Origin: Alphaproteobacteria bacterium UBA3650
GTDB lineage: Bacteria > Pseudomonadota > Alphaproteobacteria > CAAHEQ01 > UBA3637
Length of the DNA: 26,011 nucleotides
Direction: 5' to 3'
Assembly (NCBI GenBank): GCA_002373815.1
Contig: DFKH01000116.1
Location: 1 to 26,011 of the forward strand
Position 1 is the first letter of the stretch; every line of letters starts with the position of its first letter. The notes beneath the pieces were generated by a model. That model made no database searches, had not been told where the DNA came from, and saw nothing but the letters and a program-made list of their open reading frames with translations. Position numbers and translations under genes: made by a program. Positions 6,956-14,204 of the stretch are shown piece after piece.

Positions 6956-8287
6956 ATGACAGAATTAAAAATCGAAACCGTAAACGTTGGACAATTAAAA
7001 CCGTATAAAAATAACGCGAAAATTCACAGTCCAGACCAGATTAGTCAAATTGCAGATTCAATCAACCAATTTGGGTTTGTGAATCCAATCTTGATTGATG
7101 AAAATGACGAAATTATCGCCGGGCATGGACGATTTGAGGCCGCCAAGGTATTAAATCTATCACAAGTGCCTGTGATACGTATCGGACATTTGACCAATGT
7201 CCAAAAACGCAAGTTGCGGATTGCCGACAATCGAATATCTGAAAATGGTGGCGGTTGGGATGCGGATTTATTAAATATCGAAATCGGTGAATTGTGTGAA
7301 TTGGAAGATATCGCGGATATCACAATTACAGGGTTTAACGATATTGAAATTGACCAAATCTTGGCAGAACCGCGTACAAAAACCGAAGTCAAAAAACTGG
7401 ATGCGGTGCCATATGTGGCGGATGATGAGATAATCACAGTCCCTGGCGATATTTGGGAATTTGACGACGGTCACAGAATTATTTGTGGCGACAGTACAGA
7501 TCGTGATACGTTTGCGGAACTGCTTGTCAACAAGCGCGTAAACATGGTTCTGCAAGACCCGCCGTTTAATATCAAAATCGACGGTTTTGTATCAGGCAAC
7601 GGCACTGTTAAACATCCCGACTTTGCAATGGCCGCTGGGGAAATGTCAGATTCTGAATATACAGAATTTCTTGGCAAAAACTTTGCCCTGTGTTCCGAGT
7701 ATGCAACCGACAATGCCATGATTTTTAATTTCATAGATTGGCGGAATATTATGCCTATGTTGATCGCCTGCAAACAACATTTCGCACGATATATCAACCT
7801 GTGCGTGTGGGTTAAAAACAAGGCGGGCATGGGAACACCATATCGCAGTCAGCATGAATTGTGCACGGTATTCTTGAACAAAGGTGGCAAGGTTCCAGAC
7901 CATATCAAACTGGGGAAATACGGACGGAACCGCAGTAATGTTTGGCACTACTATGGATGTAATTCGTATGGTCCACACCGCAACGATTTGAAGATGCACC
8001 CAACCGTCAAAAGTTTCGAGATGTTAAGCGATATTATGTTAGATGTGACCAGTGTTGGTGATAAGGTGTTGGATTGTTTCTTGGGCTCTGGCAGTACACT
8101 GATTGCCGCACAACGCCATAAACGTATTTGTTATGGCATTGAATACGAACCCAAATATGTGGATACATGTGTAAAACGGTTTTATGAAGCATTCGGTATT
8201 GATGCGAAAAATCTGCGAACCGGTAAAACATATACTCAATTGTTAGATGAAAAACGTGCACACAAGGAGATGCAAAATGCCCAATGA
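6956..8287 (+). CDS. ParB-like nuclease domain fused to a DNA amino-methyltransferase
   Basis: A 443-aa two-domain protein. Residues about 1-120 are a ParB/Srx-type domain (LKPYKNNAKIHS, FVNPILIDENDEIIAGHGR, KLRIADNR). Residues about 165-430 are a DNA methyltransferase of the N4-cytosine/N6-adenine beta class, with motif IV DPPF near residue 200 and a late motif I DCFLGSGST near residue 375, i.e. the order in which the catalytic motif precedes the SAM site. Such fusions are common in phages and prophages, where they methylate phage DNA against host restriction or mark packaging substrates. The start is ATG 6956 because AAAGGTG lies just upstream; a GTG three codons earlier sits inside that site. 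The end overlaps the DUF5681 gene by 11 bp, indicating an operon. Confidence 0.93.
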   Translation: MTELKIETVNVGQLKPYKNNAKIHSPDQISQIADSINQFGFVNPILIDENDEIIAGHGRFEAAKVLNLSQVPVIRIGHLTNVQKRKLRIADNRISENGGGWDADLLNIEIGELCELEDIADITITGFNDIEIDQILAEPRTKTEVKKLDAVPYVADDEIITVPGDIWEFDDGHRIICGDSTDRDTFAELLVNKRVNMVLQDPPFNIKIDGFVSGNGTVKHPDFAMAAGEMSDSEYTEFLGKNFALCSEYATDNAMIFNFIDWRNIMPMLIACKQHFARYINLCVWVKNKAGMGTPYRSQHELCTVFLNKGGKVPDHIKLGKYGRNRSNVWHYYGCNSYGPHRNDLKMHPTVKSFEMLSDIMLDVTSVGDKVLDCFLGSGSTLIAAQRHKRICYGIEYEPKYVDTCVKRFYEAFGIDAKNLRTGKTYTQLLDEKRAHKEMQNAQ

Positions 8288-8651
8288 ACAAAAATGCGGG
8301 TTTTGCGTTCCGCCCAAAGAACACCAATATCAAAAGGGACAATCGGGCAATCCACATGGACGTCCGCGTGGTACCCGCAATCGCAATACCATTGTGCGCG
8401 AGCAAATGAACCATAAAATCACATTAAAAACCCCAGACGGTGGTATTCGTCGTGTCAGTGCCAAGGAAGGTATTATCGCTAAACAGGTCAACAAGGCTTT
8501 ACAAGGCAACCTTGATTCTGCCAAATGGATGTTCGAATTAAACGATGTCGCAGAGGCTGAATACGAAGTAATGTCTGCGGCACGAGAACAGCTGAATCGT
8601 GACGACAAATTAATACTGCAACAATACGTCAAATCGCATAATGGACAATAA
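8277..8651 (+). CDS. DUF5681 protein, probable terminase-associated small subunit (124 aa)
   Basis: The N-terminal half carries the DUF5681 hallmark GQSGNPHGRPRGTRNR (about residues 21-36), a basic Gly/Pro/Arg segment likely to contact DNA. The rest is helical. Proteins with this motif usually sit immediately before a terminase large subunit gene and are thought to serve as, or with, the small terminase that recognises the packaging site. The start at 8277 is chosen because AAGGAG lies 6 nt upstream. Longer in-frame starts would lie inside the methyltransferase gene. It overlaps the upstream gene by 11 bp and the terminase gene by 11 bp, so the three are translationally coupled. A Cys pair near residues 7-10 (CGFC) is unremarkable. 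The family call is firm; the small-terminase role is inference from position. Confidence 0.88.
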   Translation: MPNEQKCGFCVPPKEHQYQKGQSGNPHGRPRGTRNRNTIVREQMNHKITLKTPDGGIRRVSAKEGIIAKQVNKALQGNLDSAKWMFELNDVAEAEYEVMSAAREQLNRDDKLILQQYVKSHNGQ

Positions 8652-10089
8652 TATTACTGAATTTGATGTGTTTTATTCGTTGTTGCGAACAGATTTTAAA
8701 TCGTTCGTTATCAAGGTGTTCAACGAAATATCTGGTGGCGGCGGGTACATAGACGGCGAATATATCGACCTGGTTTGCGATTATATCGTTAGCGTTATTA
8801 ATGGCAACCAAAACCGCCTAATTATCAATATACCGCCACGATATATGAAATCAATTATCTGTTCAGTGGCTCTGCCGGCATTTGTATTGGGGCACAATCC
8901 GCGTTCACACATAATATGCGTCAGTTATTCTGACGATCTGGCAACCAAGTTCGCAAATGATACCAGAACGGTTATGATGTCAGATTGGTATAAACACATA
9001 TTTCCACAAACACGAATTTCCAAACAACAATTCGCCAAAGACGATTTTGAAACGACTGTTCATGGAGGGCGATTTGCAACATCAGTTGGTGGTGTTTTAA
9101 CCGGACGTGGCGCAGAATGGATTATTATAGACGACCCGATTAAACCAGTTGACGCCAATTCAGAAATTATGCGAAACCGAGTGAATGATTGGTATCATAC
9201 AACGTTATTTTCACGGTTAAATGATAAAAACACTGGTCGCATTTTACTGATTATGCAGCGGTTGCATCAAGACGACCTGACTGGACACTTGTTAGAAAAC
9301 GGTGATGGTTTTCAACTCCTGCGATTGCCGATTATTGCGGACACGGATGAACAAATACACTTCACACAATCAAATCGTATTTTTAAGCGAACGATTGGGA
9401 CACCACTACATCCGGAACGTGAATCCATTGAAACCGTTATGCATATCAAAGACAGTGTTGGTGAATTTGTGTTCGCTGGACAATACCAACAATTACCCGC
9501 ACCCCAGGAAGGTTGCATAATTAAATCTGAATGGATGCAATATTACACAACCACCCCCGAAAACTTTACACATATAGTAACATCTTGGGACACGGCATCG
9601 AAAACGGGGACAACCAACGCATATTCCGCGTGCATAACTTTCGGGATTTCTGCTGACAAACATATTTACCTATTGGACATTTATCGTGAAAAACTTGAAT
9701 TTCCACACTTGGCAAATATGGTAAAATCTAAATTTGATTCGTTGTTTGCGGCACACCAAAGGGCGCAACACAAGATTGTTATTGAAGATGCATCATCTGG
9801 AACACAACTTATTCAATTTCTACCAGAACTCGGTGTCCGCAATACATACATTCATGCCATCCATCCGGATGAAGACAAGGTTGCCCGAATGAACGGTGCA
9901 TCTGGGTATGTTTATCACGGAACGGTATTATTTCCGTCAATTCATAACCATTTTTGGAATGATTTTGAAAAAGAATTATTGCTGTTTCCAAATTCTGCAT
10001 TCAAAGATCAATGCGATGCTTTCGCCCAAGGTGTTCTATACTGTGCCGAAATTATCGCGAAACCAACACCACGTCTGGTGGTCTTATAA
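8641..10089 (+). CDS. terL: Phage terminase large subunit
   Basis: A 482-aa protein with the two expected parts. The N-terminal packaging ATPase has a Walker A variant PPRYMKS (65-71), Walker B IIIDDP (161-166) and the coupling motif MQRLHQDD (205-212). The C-terminal RNase H-like nuclease has three acidic clusters: SWDTAS near 319, VIEDASSG near 380, and KDQCDAF near 460. It pumps DNA into a prohead and cuts the concatemer at start and end of packaging. Length is normal for the family and the frame is intact, so it may still be functional. It overlaps DUF5681 by 11 bp. No portal, protease or capsid gene follows, as would be expected in a complete prophage. Downstream is an RNA gene instead. 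Confidence 0.95.
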   Translation: MDNNITEFDVFYSLLRTDFKSFVIKVFNEISGGGGYIDGEYIDLVCDYIVSVINGNQNRLIINIPPRYMKSIICSVALPAFVLGHNPRSHIICVSYSDDLATKFANDTRTVMMSDWYKHIFPQTRISKQQFAKDDFETTVHGGRFATSVGGVLTGRGAEWIIIDDPIKPVDANSEIMRNRVNDWYHTTLFSRLNDKNTGRILLIMQRLHQDDLTGHLLENGDGFQLLRLPIIADTDEQIHFTQSNRIFKRTIGTPLHPERESIETVMHIKDSVGEFVFAGQYQQLPAPQEGCIIKSEWMQYYTTTPENFTHIVTSWDTASKTGTTNAYSACITFGISADKHIYLLDIYREKLEFPHLANMVKSKFDSLFAAHQRAQHKIVIEDASSGTQLIQFLPELGVRNTYIHAIHPDEDKVARMNGASGYVYHGTVLFPSIHNHFWNDFEKELLLFPNSAFKDQCDAFAQGVLYCAEIIAKPTPRLVVL

Positions 10090-10091
10090 AC

Positions 10092-10120
10092 TTGATAACT
10101 TAATGCATTTAGTGTAAAAT
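10092..10120 (+). promoter_or_regulatory. Sigma70-type promoter for the 10.1-kb RNA
   Basis: TTGATA (10092-10097) and TAAAAT (10115-10120) are separated by exactly 17 bp. The predicted start is near 10127. It begins 3 nt after the terminase stop codon. Confidence 0.72.
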
Positions 10121-10126
10121 AGGATT

Positions 10127-10305
10127 GATATCGGGGATCCCGATGTTGGGGTGTAGTTACCTCTCCAAATGCGTCAGCGCTGACGTTAATAGCCCTGCAG
10201 CCTTATGGTTGGAGGGTCGGTGAATAAGGCATTCGCCAAATAAGCCACACTATTCATTTGGTAGTAACTAACCTCCAACCGCTCTCTTGATGATAGCGGT
10301 TTTAC
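10127..10305 (+). ncRNA. Structured RNA of about 180 nt, unrecognised class
   Basis: The stretch between terminase and the 390-aa nuclease gene has a promoter, several stems and a terminator but no reading frame. Stems visible: ATCGGG-GAT-CCCGAT (10130-10144); TTGG/CCAA with an inner GGTG/TACC (10146-10168); the perfect palindrome CGTCAGCGCTGACG (10172-10185); a long-range 9-bp helix GGTTGGAGG (10207-10215) with CCTCCAACC (10272-10280), enclosing GGTGAAT/ATTCGCC and CCAAAT/ATTTGG; and the terminator. It does not match tmRNA, 6S, SRP RNA or a riboswitch known to me. It could be a stand-alone small RNA, a packaging RNA, or an attenuator leader of the nuclease gene 30 bp on. No reverse transcriptase is nearby, so a retron is unlikely. 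Confidence 0.65.
10277..10305 (+). terminator. Terminator at the end of the structured RNA
   Basis: AACCGCT (10277-10283) pairs with AGCGGTT (10295-10301) and is followed by TTTACTTTAATT. The first four bases (AACC, 10277-10280) are also the end of the long-range helix, so the two structures compete. Confidence 0.72.
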
Positions 10306-10332
10306 TTTAATTATACCAAAGGGGAGCAAACA

Positions 10333-11505
10333 ATGTCCGAACGTGTGGCAAAAACGCCTATATTAATTGATAAATCTAACAAATATGAAAAATTAAACCG
10401 TGTGTTGCTCTCACAAGAAAACCTTGACGAAGGCTGGTTGCAAAACTTATTGGCCAAGCACCCGTCTGTTTTACCCACTGCTGCTGTTGATCCAAATTAC
10501 GCACCATTGTTTTTAATTGGTCGGGAAATACCGACAGAAAACGGCAGAATTGACAATCTGTATGTCACTCCAAGTGGTCATCTTGTCATTGTTGAAACAA
10601 AACTTTGGTCTAATCCAGAGGCCAGGCGTGCCGTTGTTGGTCAGATTCTGGAATATGCCAAGGCAGTTAAGAACTGGGATTACGAAAAAGTAAATGAAGC
10701 GTATAAAGCATATAACAAAACTAAAAAGAACTTATTTGATGCATTGGTTGCCTCGGGGCACAAGGATGCATCCGACCAAATTGAATTTGTTGACGTACTG
10801 ACTAAAAATATCCGCAAGGCACGATTTTTACTAATGATTGTCGGTGATGGAATTCGTGAAAATGTTGAAGAATTGTTGGAACATACCGGCAATATGATAG
10901 ATATGCACCACAACATTGCCCTTTGTGAACTGGAAATATACAAAATCGGCACATCAAAAATCATTATACCGCATTTAACGGCACATACCCAGGTTGTCAC
11001 ACGCGGCGTTATCAGTATTGAAGATGGAAATATAAAAGTAAATGAGATTGAAGAAGAAAAAACAACAGCCAAAGCCCAACACAACAAAGCGCTTTTGACT
11101 GACGAAGAGTTTATCAAAAATTACATCAAATTGCATCGCAATATCACCGCGGAACAAATAAGCACATTTATGGACGAGGTAAGAAATTTAGGTTTTTACA
11201 TAAATTATGGTGAAAAAAGCATAATTATACACCTGCCTGGTGTGACACCGTTGGTAAACATTAGTTTCAAGGATAATTGGTTCGTGCCGATAAAGATTGT
11301 GAACGCGCTGAAACGTCGTGGTTATTCCGAAAAAATGACAAATTCATTATTTATAGATTTAAAACCGTTAATAAAAAATACGCCACGTTCCAAATCAAAG
11401 CCGTATGATAAGTTGGATGTATTTTATTACATGGACGACAATATTTTGACTACCAAACGCGAACAATTTTTAACCGCATTACAATCATTTAAAAATAAGT
11501 TTTAA
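10333..11505 (+). CDS. NucS-like / PD-(D/E)XK nuclease domain protein (390 aa)
   Basis: Residues 70-110 form a clear PD-(D/E)XK core: GRID with D74, a strand ending V-E88-T-K90, then the helix AVVGQILEYAK (about 100-110) with a Q104 of the kind seen in NucS, RecB and Mrr-type nucleases. The N-terminal segment about 33-65 (EGWLQNLLAKHPSVLP...LIGREIP) resembles the start of DUF91/NucS-like and related domains. The C-terminal 200 residues are unassigned and may hold a substrate-binding or effector domain. The start is fixed by GGGGAG 6-7 nt upstream. The gene follows a promoter, structured RNA and terminator, so its expression may depend on readthrough. It converges on the protease gene at a shared terminator. 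A DNA-targeting defence nuclease is likely but not shown. Confidence 0.87.
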   Translation: MSERVAKTPILIDKSNKYEKLNRVLLSQENLDEGWLQNLLAKHPSVLPTAAVDPNYAPLFLIGREIPTENGRIDNLYVTPSGHLVIVETKLWSNPEARRAVVGQILEYAKAVKNWDYEKVNEAYKAYNKTKKNLFDALVASGHKDASDQIEFVDVLTKNIRKARFLLMIVGDGIRENVEELLEHTGNMIDMHHNIALCELEIYKIGTSKIIIPHLTAHTQVVTRGVISIEDGNIKVNEIEEEKTTAKAQHNKALLTDEEFIKNYIKLHRNITAEQISTFMDEVRNLGFYINYGEKSIIIHLPGVTPLVNISFKDNWFVPIKIVNALKRRGYSEKMTNSLFIDLKPLIKNTPRSKSKPYDKLDVFYYMDDNILTTKREQFLTALQSFKNKF

Positions 11506-11510
11506 AAAAC

Positions 11511-11530
11511 AACCGTCCACATAGGCGGTT
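11511..11530. terminator. Shared terminator between convergent genes
   Basis: AACCGTCC pairs with GGCGGTT (one bulged T) around ACATA. The minus strand continues GTTTTTT, the plus strand TCTGGTTTATTT. It serves the nuclease gene and the protease gene, which meet here. Confidence 0.65.
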
Positions 11531-11559
11531 TCTGGTTTATTTAATAATGTTCTATAATC

Positions 11560-12417
11560 TCATAACATTGGTGGATTATTTTCTTTTACATTGCCATCAA
11601 TAATTTCATCTATCAGTTTCGCTTTCCATACTATACCAAGAAAAGAATCATCTAAGCGATCACCGTCTATTCTTGATGAATAAACACCCAAAAATTTATA
11701 ATACTGTCCAGATCCTAGTACAATACCTCCGTTTTCAAAGGTGCAAACATTAGAAACTTTTGCGAAAACTGGACTGCCAGACATGCCCGAACGTGTTGTT
11801 GTGTCTATTAAAAAAGTATCTCGACCATCTGGATAAAAACTAGAATTCGGTTCGGATGCTATAGTAGCACGTTTCCATATCGCTAAAGGGCATTCTAAGC
11901 CAGACGTTTTTCCGTATGGATAACCAATGACAAAAACATCGTCCGCAACAGAAATCACCATTTTATCTTCTAATGGCATATCATTCAGACAAAGTACATG
12001 TTGCTCTATATCGGCTATATTAAACATCGGTATGGCTACAACGTCTGTTTTGTGTTCTGGATGCACAAGCCATAAAGCTTTTCCATCTGACGAATATAAT
12101 CTTATATCACCAGTTAATGGTCCTACCTCCAAAACAATCTCTTTAGTTTCAGCATTTAATCTCTGTACAGGAATATCAAAATGTAATAACTCTGGAATAC
12201 CACCAGAACAATGTGGCAATATTTCATTTTCTAATGACCGCTCTGTAACAACGTGTCTATTAGTTATGAGATAAATCATATCATTTTTTCTGTATAAAAA
12301 ACCTGTCCCTGTGGACGTACATAAGTATTCATTCGTTGCGCATAAACAAGCTTTGTTTTTTGTTTTAACAGATATCAGCACAGGCAATATCGACAATTTG
12401 GATATGTTCGTAGACAT
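11560..12417 (-). CDS. Trypsin-like serine protease (285 aa)
   Basis: The catalytic triad is readable: H55 in ITNRHVVTE, D125 in HKTDVVAIP and S213 in RSGMSGSPV (the GxSGxP signature). This is the chymotrypsin/trypsin-2 fold in a stand-alone form: there is no PDZ domain as in HtrA/DegP and no signal peptide or anchor at the N-terminus, so it should act in the cytoplasm. It is the third gene of an operon, starting 22 bp after hipA, with AAGGT 6-7 nt before its ATG. A cytoplasmic protease linked to a kinase toxin could process the antitoxin, the toxin or a host factor. Related trypsin-like proteases occur as effectors in bacterial defence loci. The fold is nearly certain; the link to HipA is inferred from the operon. 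Confidence 0.9.
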   Translation of the reverse strand: MSTNISKLSILPVLISVKTKNKACLCATNEYLCTSTGTGFLYRKNDMIYLITNRHVVTERSLENEILPHCSGGIPELLHFDIPVQRLNAETKEIVLEVGPLTGDIRLYSSDGKALWLVHPEHKTDVVAIPMFNIADIEQHVLCLNDMPLEDKMVISVADDVFVIGYPYGKTSGLECPLAIWKRATIASEPNSSFYPDGRDTFLIDTTTRSGMSGSPVFAKVSNVCTFENGGIVLGSGQYYKFLGVYSSRIDGDRLDDSFLGIVWKAKLIDEIIDGNVKENNPPML

Positions 12418-12439
12418 CTTTATACCTTAATTTGATCTC

Positions 12440-13534
12440 TCACAGTTTTTTTCTTAGTGCATCTTTAACTTCTATCATGATTTTCCCAATCTCTTTATCG
12501 GTCATGCCAACTTGATGCCCCAGGTGTATCATATCCGCACCCGTAATATCTATACCCTTGTGATTGACCGATGTTGCATGTTCCCAACAACCGATGGTTT
12601 GTGTTAAATCAAATGCAGGTGCCAACTTCCAATTCTCGCCATCATATAAGAACGCAAAATTCTTGGCATGATCGTCCGTGTTGTTTATCAGCACGTTAAA
12701 TACCATTAAACGAAACATCTTTTCAATCTCTACCATATTTCGTGTCAATTTTGCAGTAAGGGATAACAAATCAGAATAATCTAGCACAGGTTGATTATGG
12801 TCTGCATCCAACAAGCCAGATGCCGATGTCATAAATACTTTTTTACCATTCTGTTTTCTGTCAAAACGTTTTACACCAAAGTATTTATCATTAAACAGTT
12901 TGTGTTCTGGAACCTCCAGCCCCGCACGTTTAGCCAATTCCATAATATCAAATTCACGTTTACCGATATCTGCTGGATCTGTTGCTGCACGAAACTTTAT
13001 TATCCAATCGCCACCATCAAATTTACGAAATATCTTTGGGCGTGTTCCACCAGACGAACCACCGATACGAAACAGCTCTTCTGTGACAGAATCTTCGGTA
13101 ATAACGTTTGCATCATCAATAATCTTGTTTATTTCATCTGCGATGATCTCTAAATTTGAGTTTTGGTATTCGGTGGGTATTTCTTCTGCTGGTTCAAATT
13201 CCAGTGCTCCTGGACCATTTTTACCGACAATTGCCAAACGATCTAAAATAGAAAGACTGTTCGGGGCGATTCCACGTCTTTGCAGTTCGCGATTCACTAA
13301 CAATTTCCCCCAATTATCTGGCAAACAATCATTAAAAATACCAAACACCCCATCAAACGGCTCTCTGCTGGCAATAAAAACCCGTTTTTCCAGTGGTAAT
13401 TTGAACGGCGAAATACTGAAACCATTTTCCAACCACCCTGCATCATATTCAAACGCCATAAGATTGTCTTGGGTTAATGCCAAACGCCCAACAACAGAAT
13501 CATGATATTTTACAACCAATATTTTATTTTGCAT
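12440..13534 (-). CDS. hipA: HipA-family serine/threonine kinase toxin
   Basis: A 364-aa HipA protein. Residues 1-110 are the HipA N-terminal domain (SPFKLPLEKR, FDGVFGIFNDCLPDNWG, LPDxWG being typical). The kinase part has the Gly-rich, nucleotide-binding GGSSGGTRPK (158-167), the catalytic loop NNTDDHAKNF (284-293) with D287 as likely base, and the metal-binding AFDL (307-310). HipA kinases phosphorylate translation factors, classically glutamyl-tRNA synthetase, halting growth. ATG 13534 is preferred over ATG 13546 because GGGGG lies 5 nt upstream of it. This gives an 11-bp overlap with hipB, the usual antitoxin-first coupling. All key residues are present, so it is probably active. A serine protease gene follows in the same operon. 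Confidence 0.95.
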   Translation of the reverse strand: MQNKILVVKYHDSVVGRLALTQDNLMAFEYDAGWLENGFSISPFKLPLEKRVFIASREPFDGVFGIFNDCLPDNWGKLLVNRELQRRGIAPNSLSILDRLAIVGKNGPGALEFEPAEEIPTEYQNSNLEIIADEINKIIDDANVITEDSVTEELFRIGGSSGGTRPKIFRKFDGGDWIIKFRAATDPADIGKREFDIMELAKRAGLEVPEHKLFNDKYFGVKRFDRKQNGKKVFMTSASGLLDADHNQPVLDYSDLLSLTAKLTRNMVEIEKMFRLMVFNVLINNTDDHAKNFAFLYDGENWKLAPAFDLTQTIGCWEHATSVNHKGIDITGADMIHLGHQVGMTDKEIGKIMIEVKDALRKKL

Positions 13535-13808
13535 CGTTACCCCCATCTTTTACTACATCGAAAATAGATTGATAATTTTTACGCGTGAACAGATTATTAA
13601 AATCAGATTCATATCCCAGCGCCATCGCCAATTTCAACAACGATGCCAAAGATATCTCGCCAGTACGTTCAAATCGTTTGATAGACCCCAACGATACCCC
13701 AGACCGTTCCGCTAAAGCAATTTGAGATATCTTCGCGACCCGACGAACATTACGGAACCGTTCCGAAATCGCATGTTTTATAGATAATATATTGTCCATT
13801 TGTGTCAT
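13524..13808 (-). CDS. hipB: HipB-like XRE-family antitoxin/regulator
   Basis: A 94-aa helix-turn-helix protein of the Cro/CI (XRE) family. The HTH spans about residues 21-60 (VAKISQIALAERSGVSLGSIKRFE, then SLASLLKLAMALG), with the recognition helix around SLGSIKRFE. It should bind DNA at its own promoter and neutralise HipA, the standard HipBA arrangement. A C-terminal tail of about 30 residues ends in DVVKDGGNDAK. Two possible starts are close together (13808 and 13799) and neither has a strong ribosome-binding site; I keep the first. The gene overlaps hipA by 11 bp. A TATAAT box (13832-13827) lies upstream and is overlapped by an inverted repeat, fitting autoregulation. Confidence 0.9.
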   Translation of the reverse strand: MTQMDNILSIKHAISERFRNVRRVAKISQIALAERSGVSLGSIKRFERTGEISLASLLKLAMALGYESDFNNLFTRKNYQSIFDVVKDGGNDAK

Positions 13809-13826
13809 TTTGTGCTTATTTTAGAT

Positions 13827-13844
13827 ATTATATTAGCCATAATA
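13827..13844 (-). promoter_or_regulatory. Candidate hipBA promoter and operator
   Basis: Read on the minus strand, TATAAT (13832-13827) lies about 20 nt before the hipB start region. The inverted repeat TATTA-GCCA-TAATA (13831-13844) overlaps it. No good -35 is seen, which suits a regulated promoter. The operator role is inferred. Confidence 0.4.
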
Positions 13845-13964
13845 ACACTTTTTAATCTTTTTGCAAGTTGTAAATCTGTCCTTCCTCGCAAATAAAATAT
13901 GGAAAAATAACTGGACTATTGCCGAACGATAATCATTAATGCAACAACACCAAAAGGATTGACG

Positions 13965-14174
13965 ATGAAATACACACATTTTAACGAGCTGCCCCCAAAC
14001 AACCGAACAAACTTCGTTATGCTATACTTCGCCACATGTCGCACATTAAAGAAATTAGAAGCAGATATTCGCCGACAACAGAACGGCCTTTTGACTGCGA
14101 CACAATTTAGGTGCATAAAGCTACTTTATCGAAAGTTATCCCAAATGTCTGGTCGTTGGAAAGCGAAATCCTAA
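13965..14174 (+). CDS. Small basic protein of unknown function (69 aa)
   Basis: A 69-aa protein rich in Arg, Lys and Gln (KKLEADIRRQQNGLLTATQF, SGRWKAKS), probably mostly helical, with no motif I recognise. AAAGGATT lies 5-6 nt before ATG 13965, which supports translation from there; a TTG two codons earlier lacks such spacing. It stands alone, divergent from hipB and convergent with the AIPR gene, whose end is 30 bp away. The basic C-terminus could bind nucleic acid, but nothing in the neighbourhood shows its role. It may be a remnant of whatever occupied the junction between the HipBA and Mza-like operons. Confidence 0.55.
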   Translation: MKYTHFNELPPNNRTNFVMLYFATCRTLKKLEADIRRQQNGLLTATQFRCIKLLYRKLSQMSGRWKAKS

Positions 14175-14204
14175 ACCGATTAGCACACAAGAAAATAAAT
14201 ATTT

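Noticed and set aside
10127..10305. Retron, tmRNA or known riboswitch as explanation of the structured RNA
   Set aside because: No reverse transcriptase is nearby, there is no TTCGA-type tRNA-like part or tag reading frame, and I see no conserved core of a riboswitch I know.
12900..13505. Long (201-codon) plus-strand frame opposite hipA
   Set aside because: It is antisense to a clear HipA gene with all motifs; the product is Ser/Pro-rich and typical of a shadow frame.
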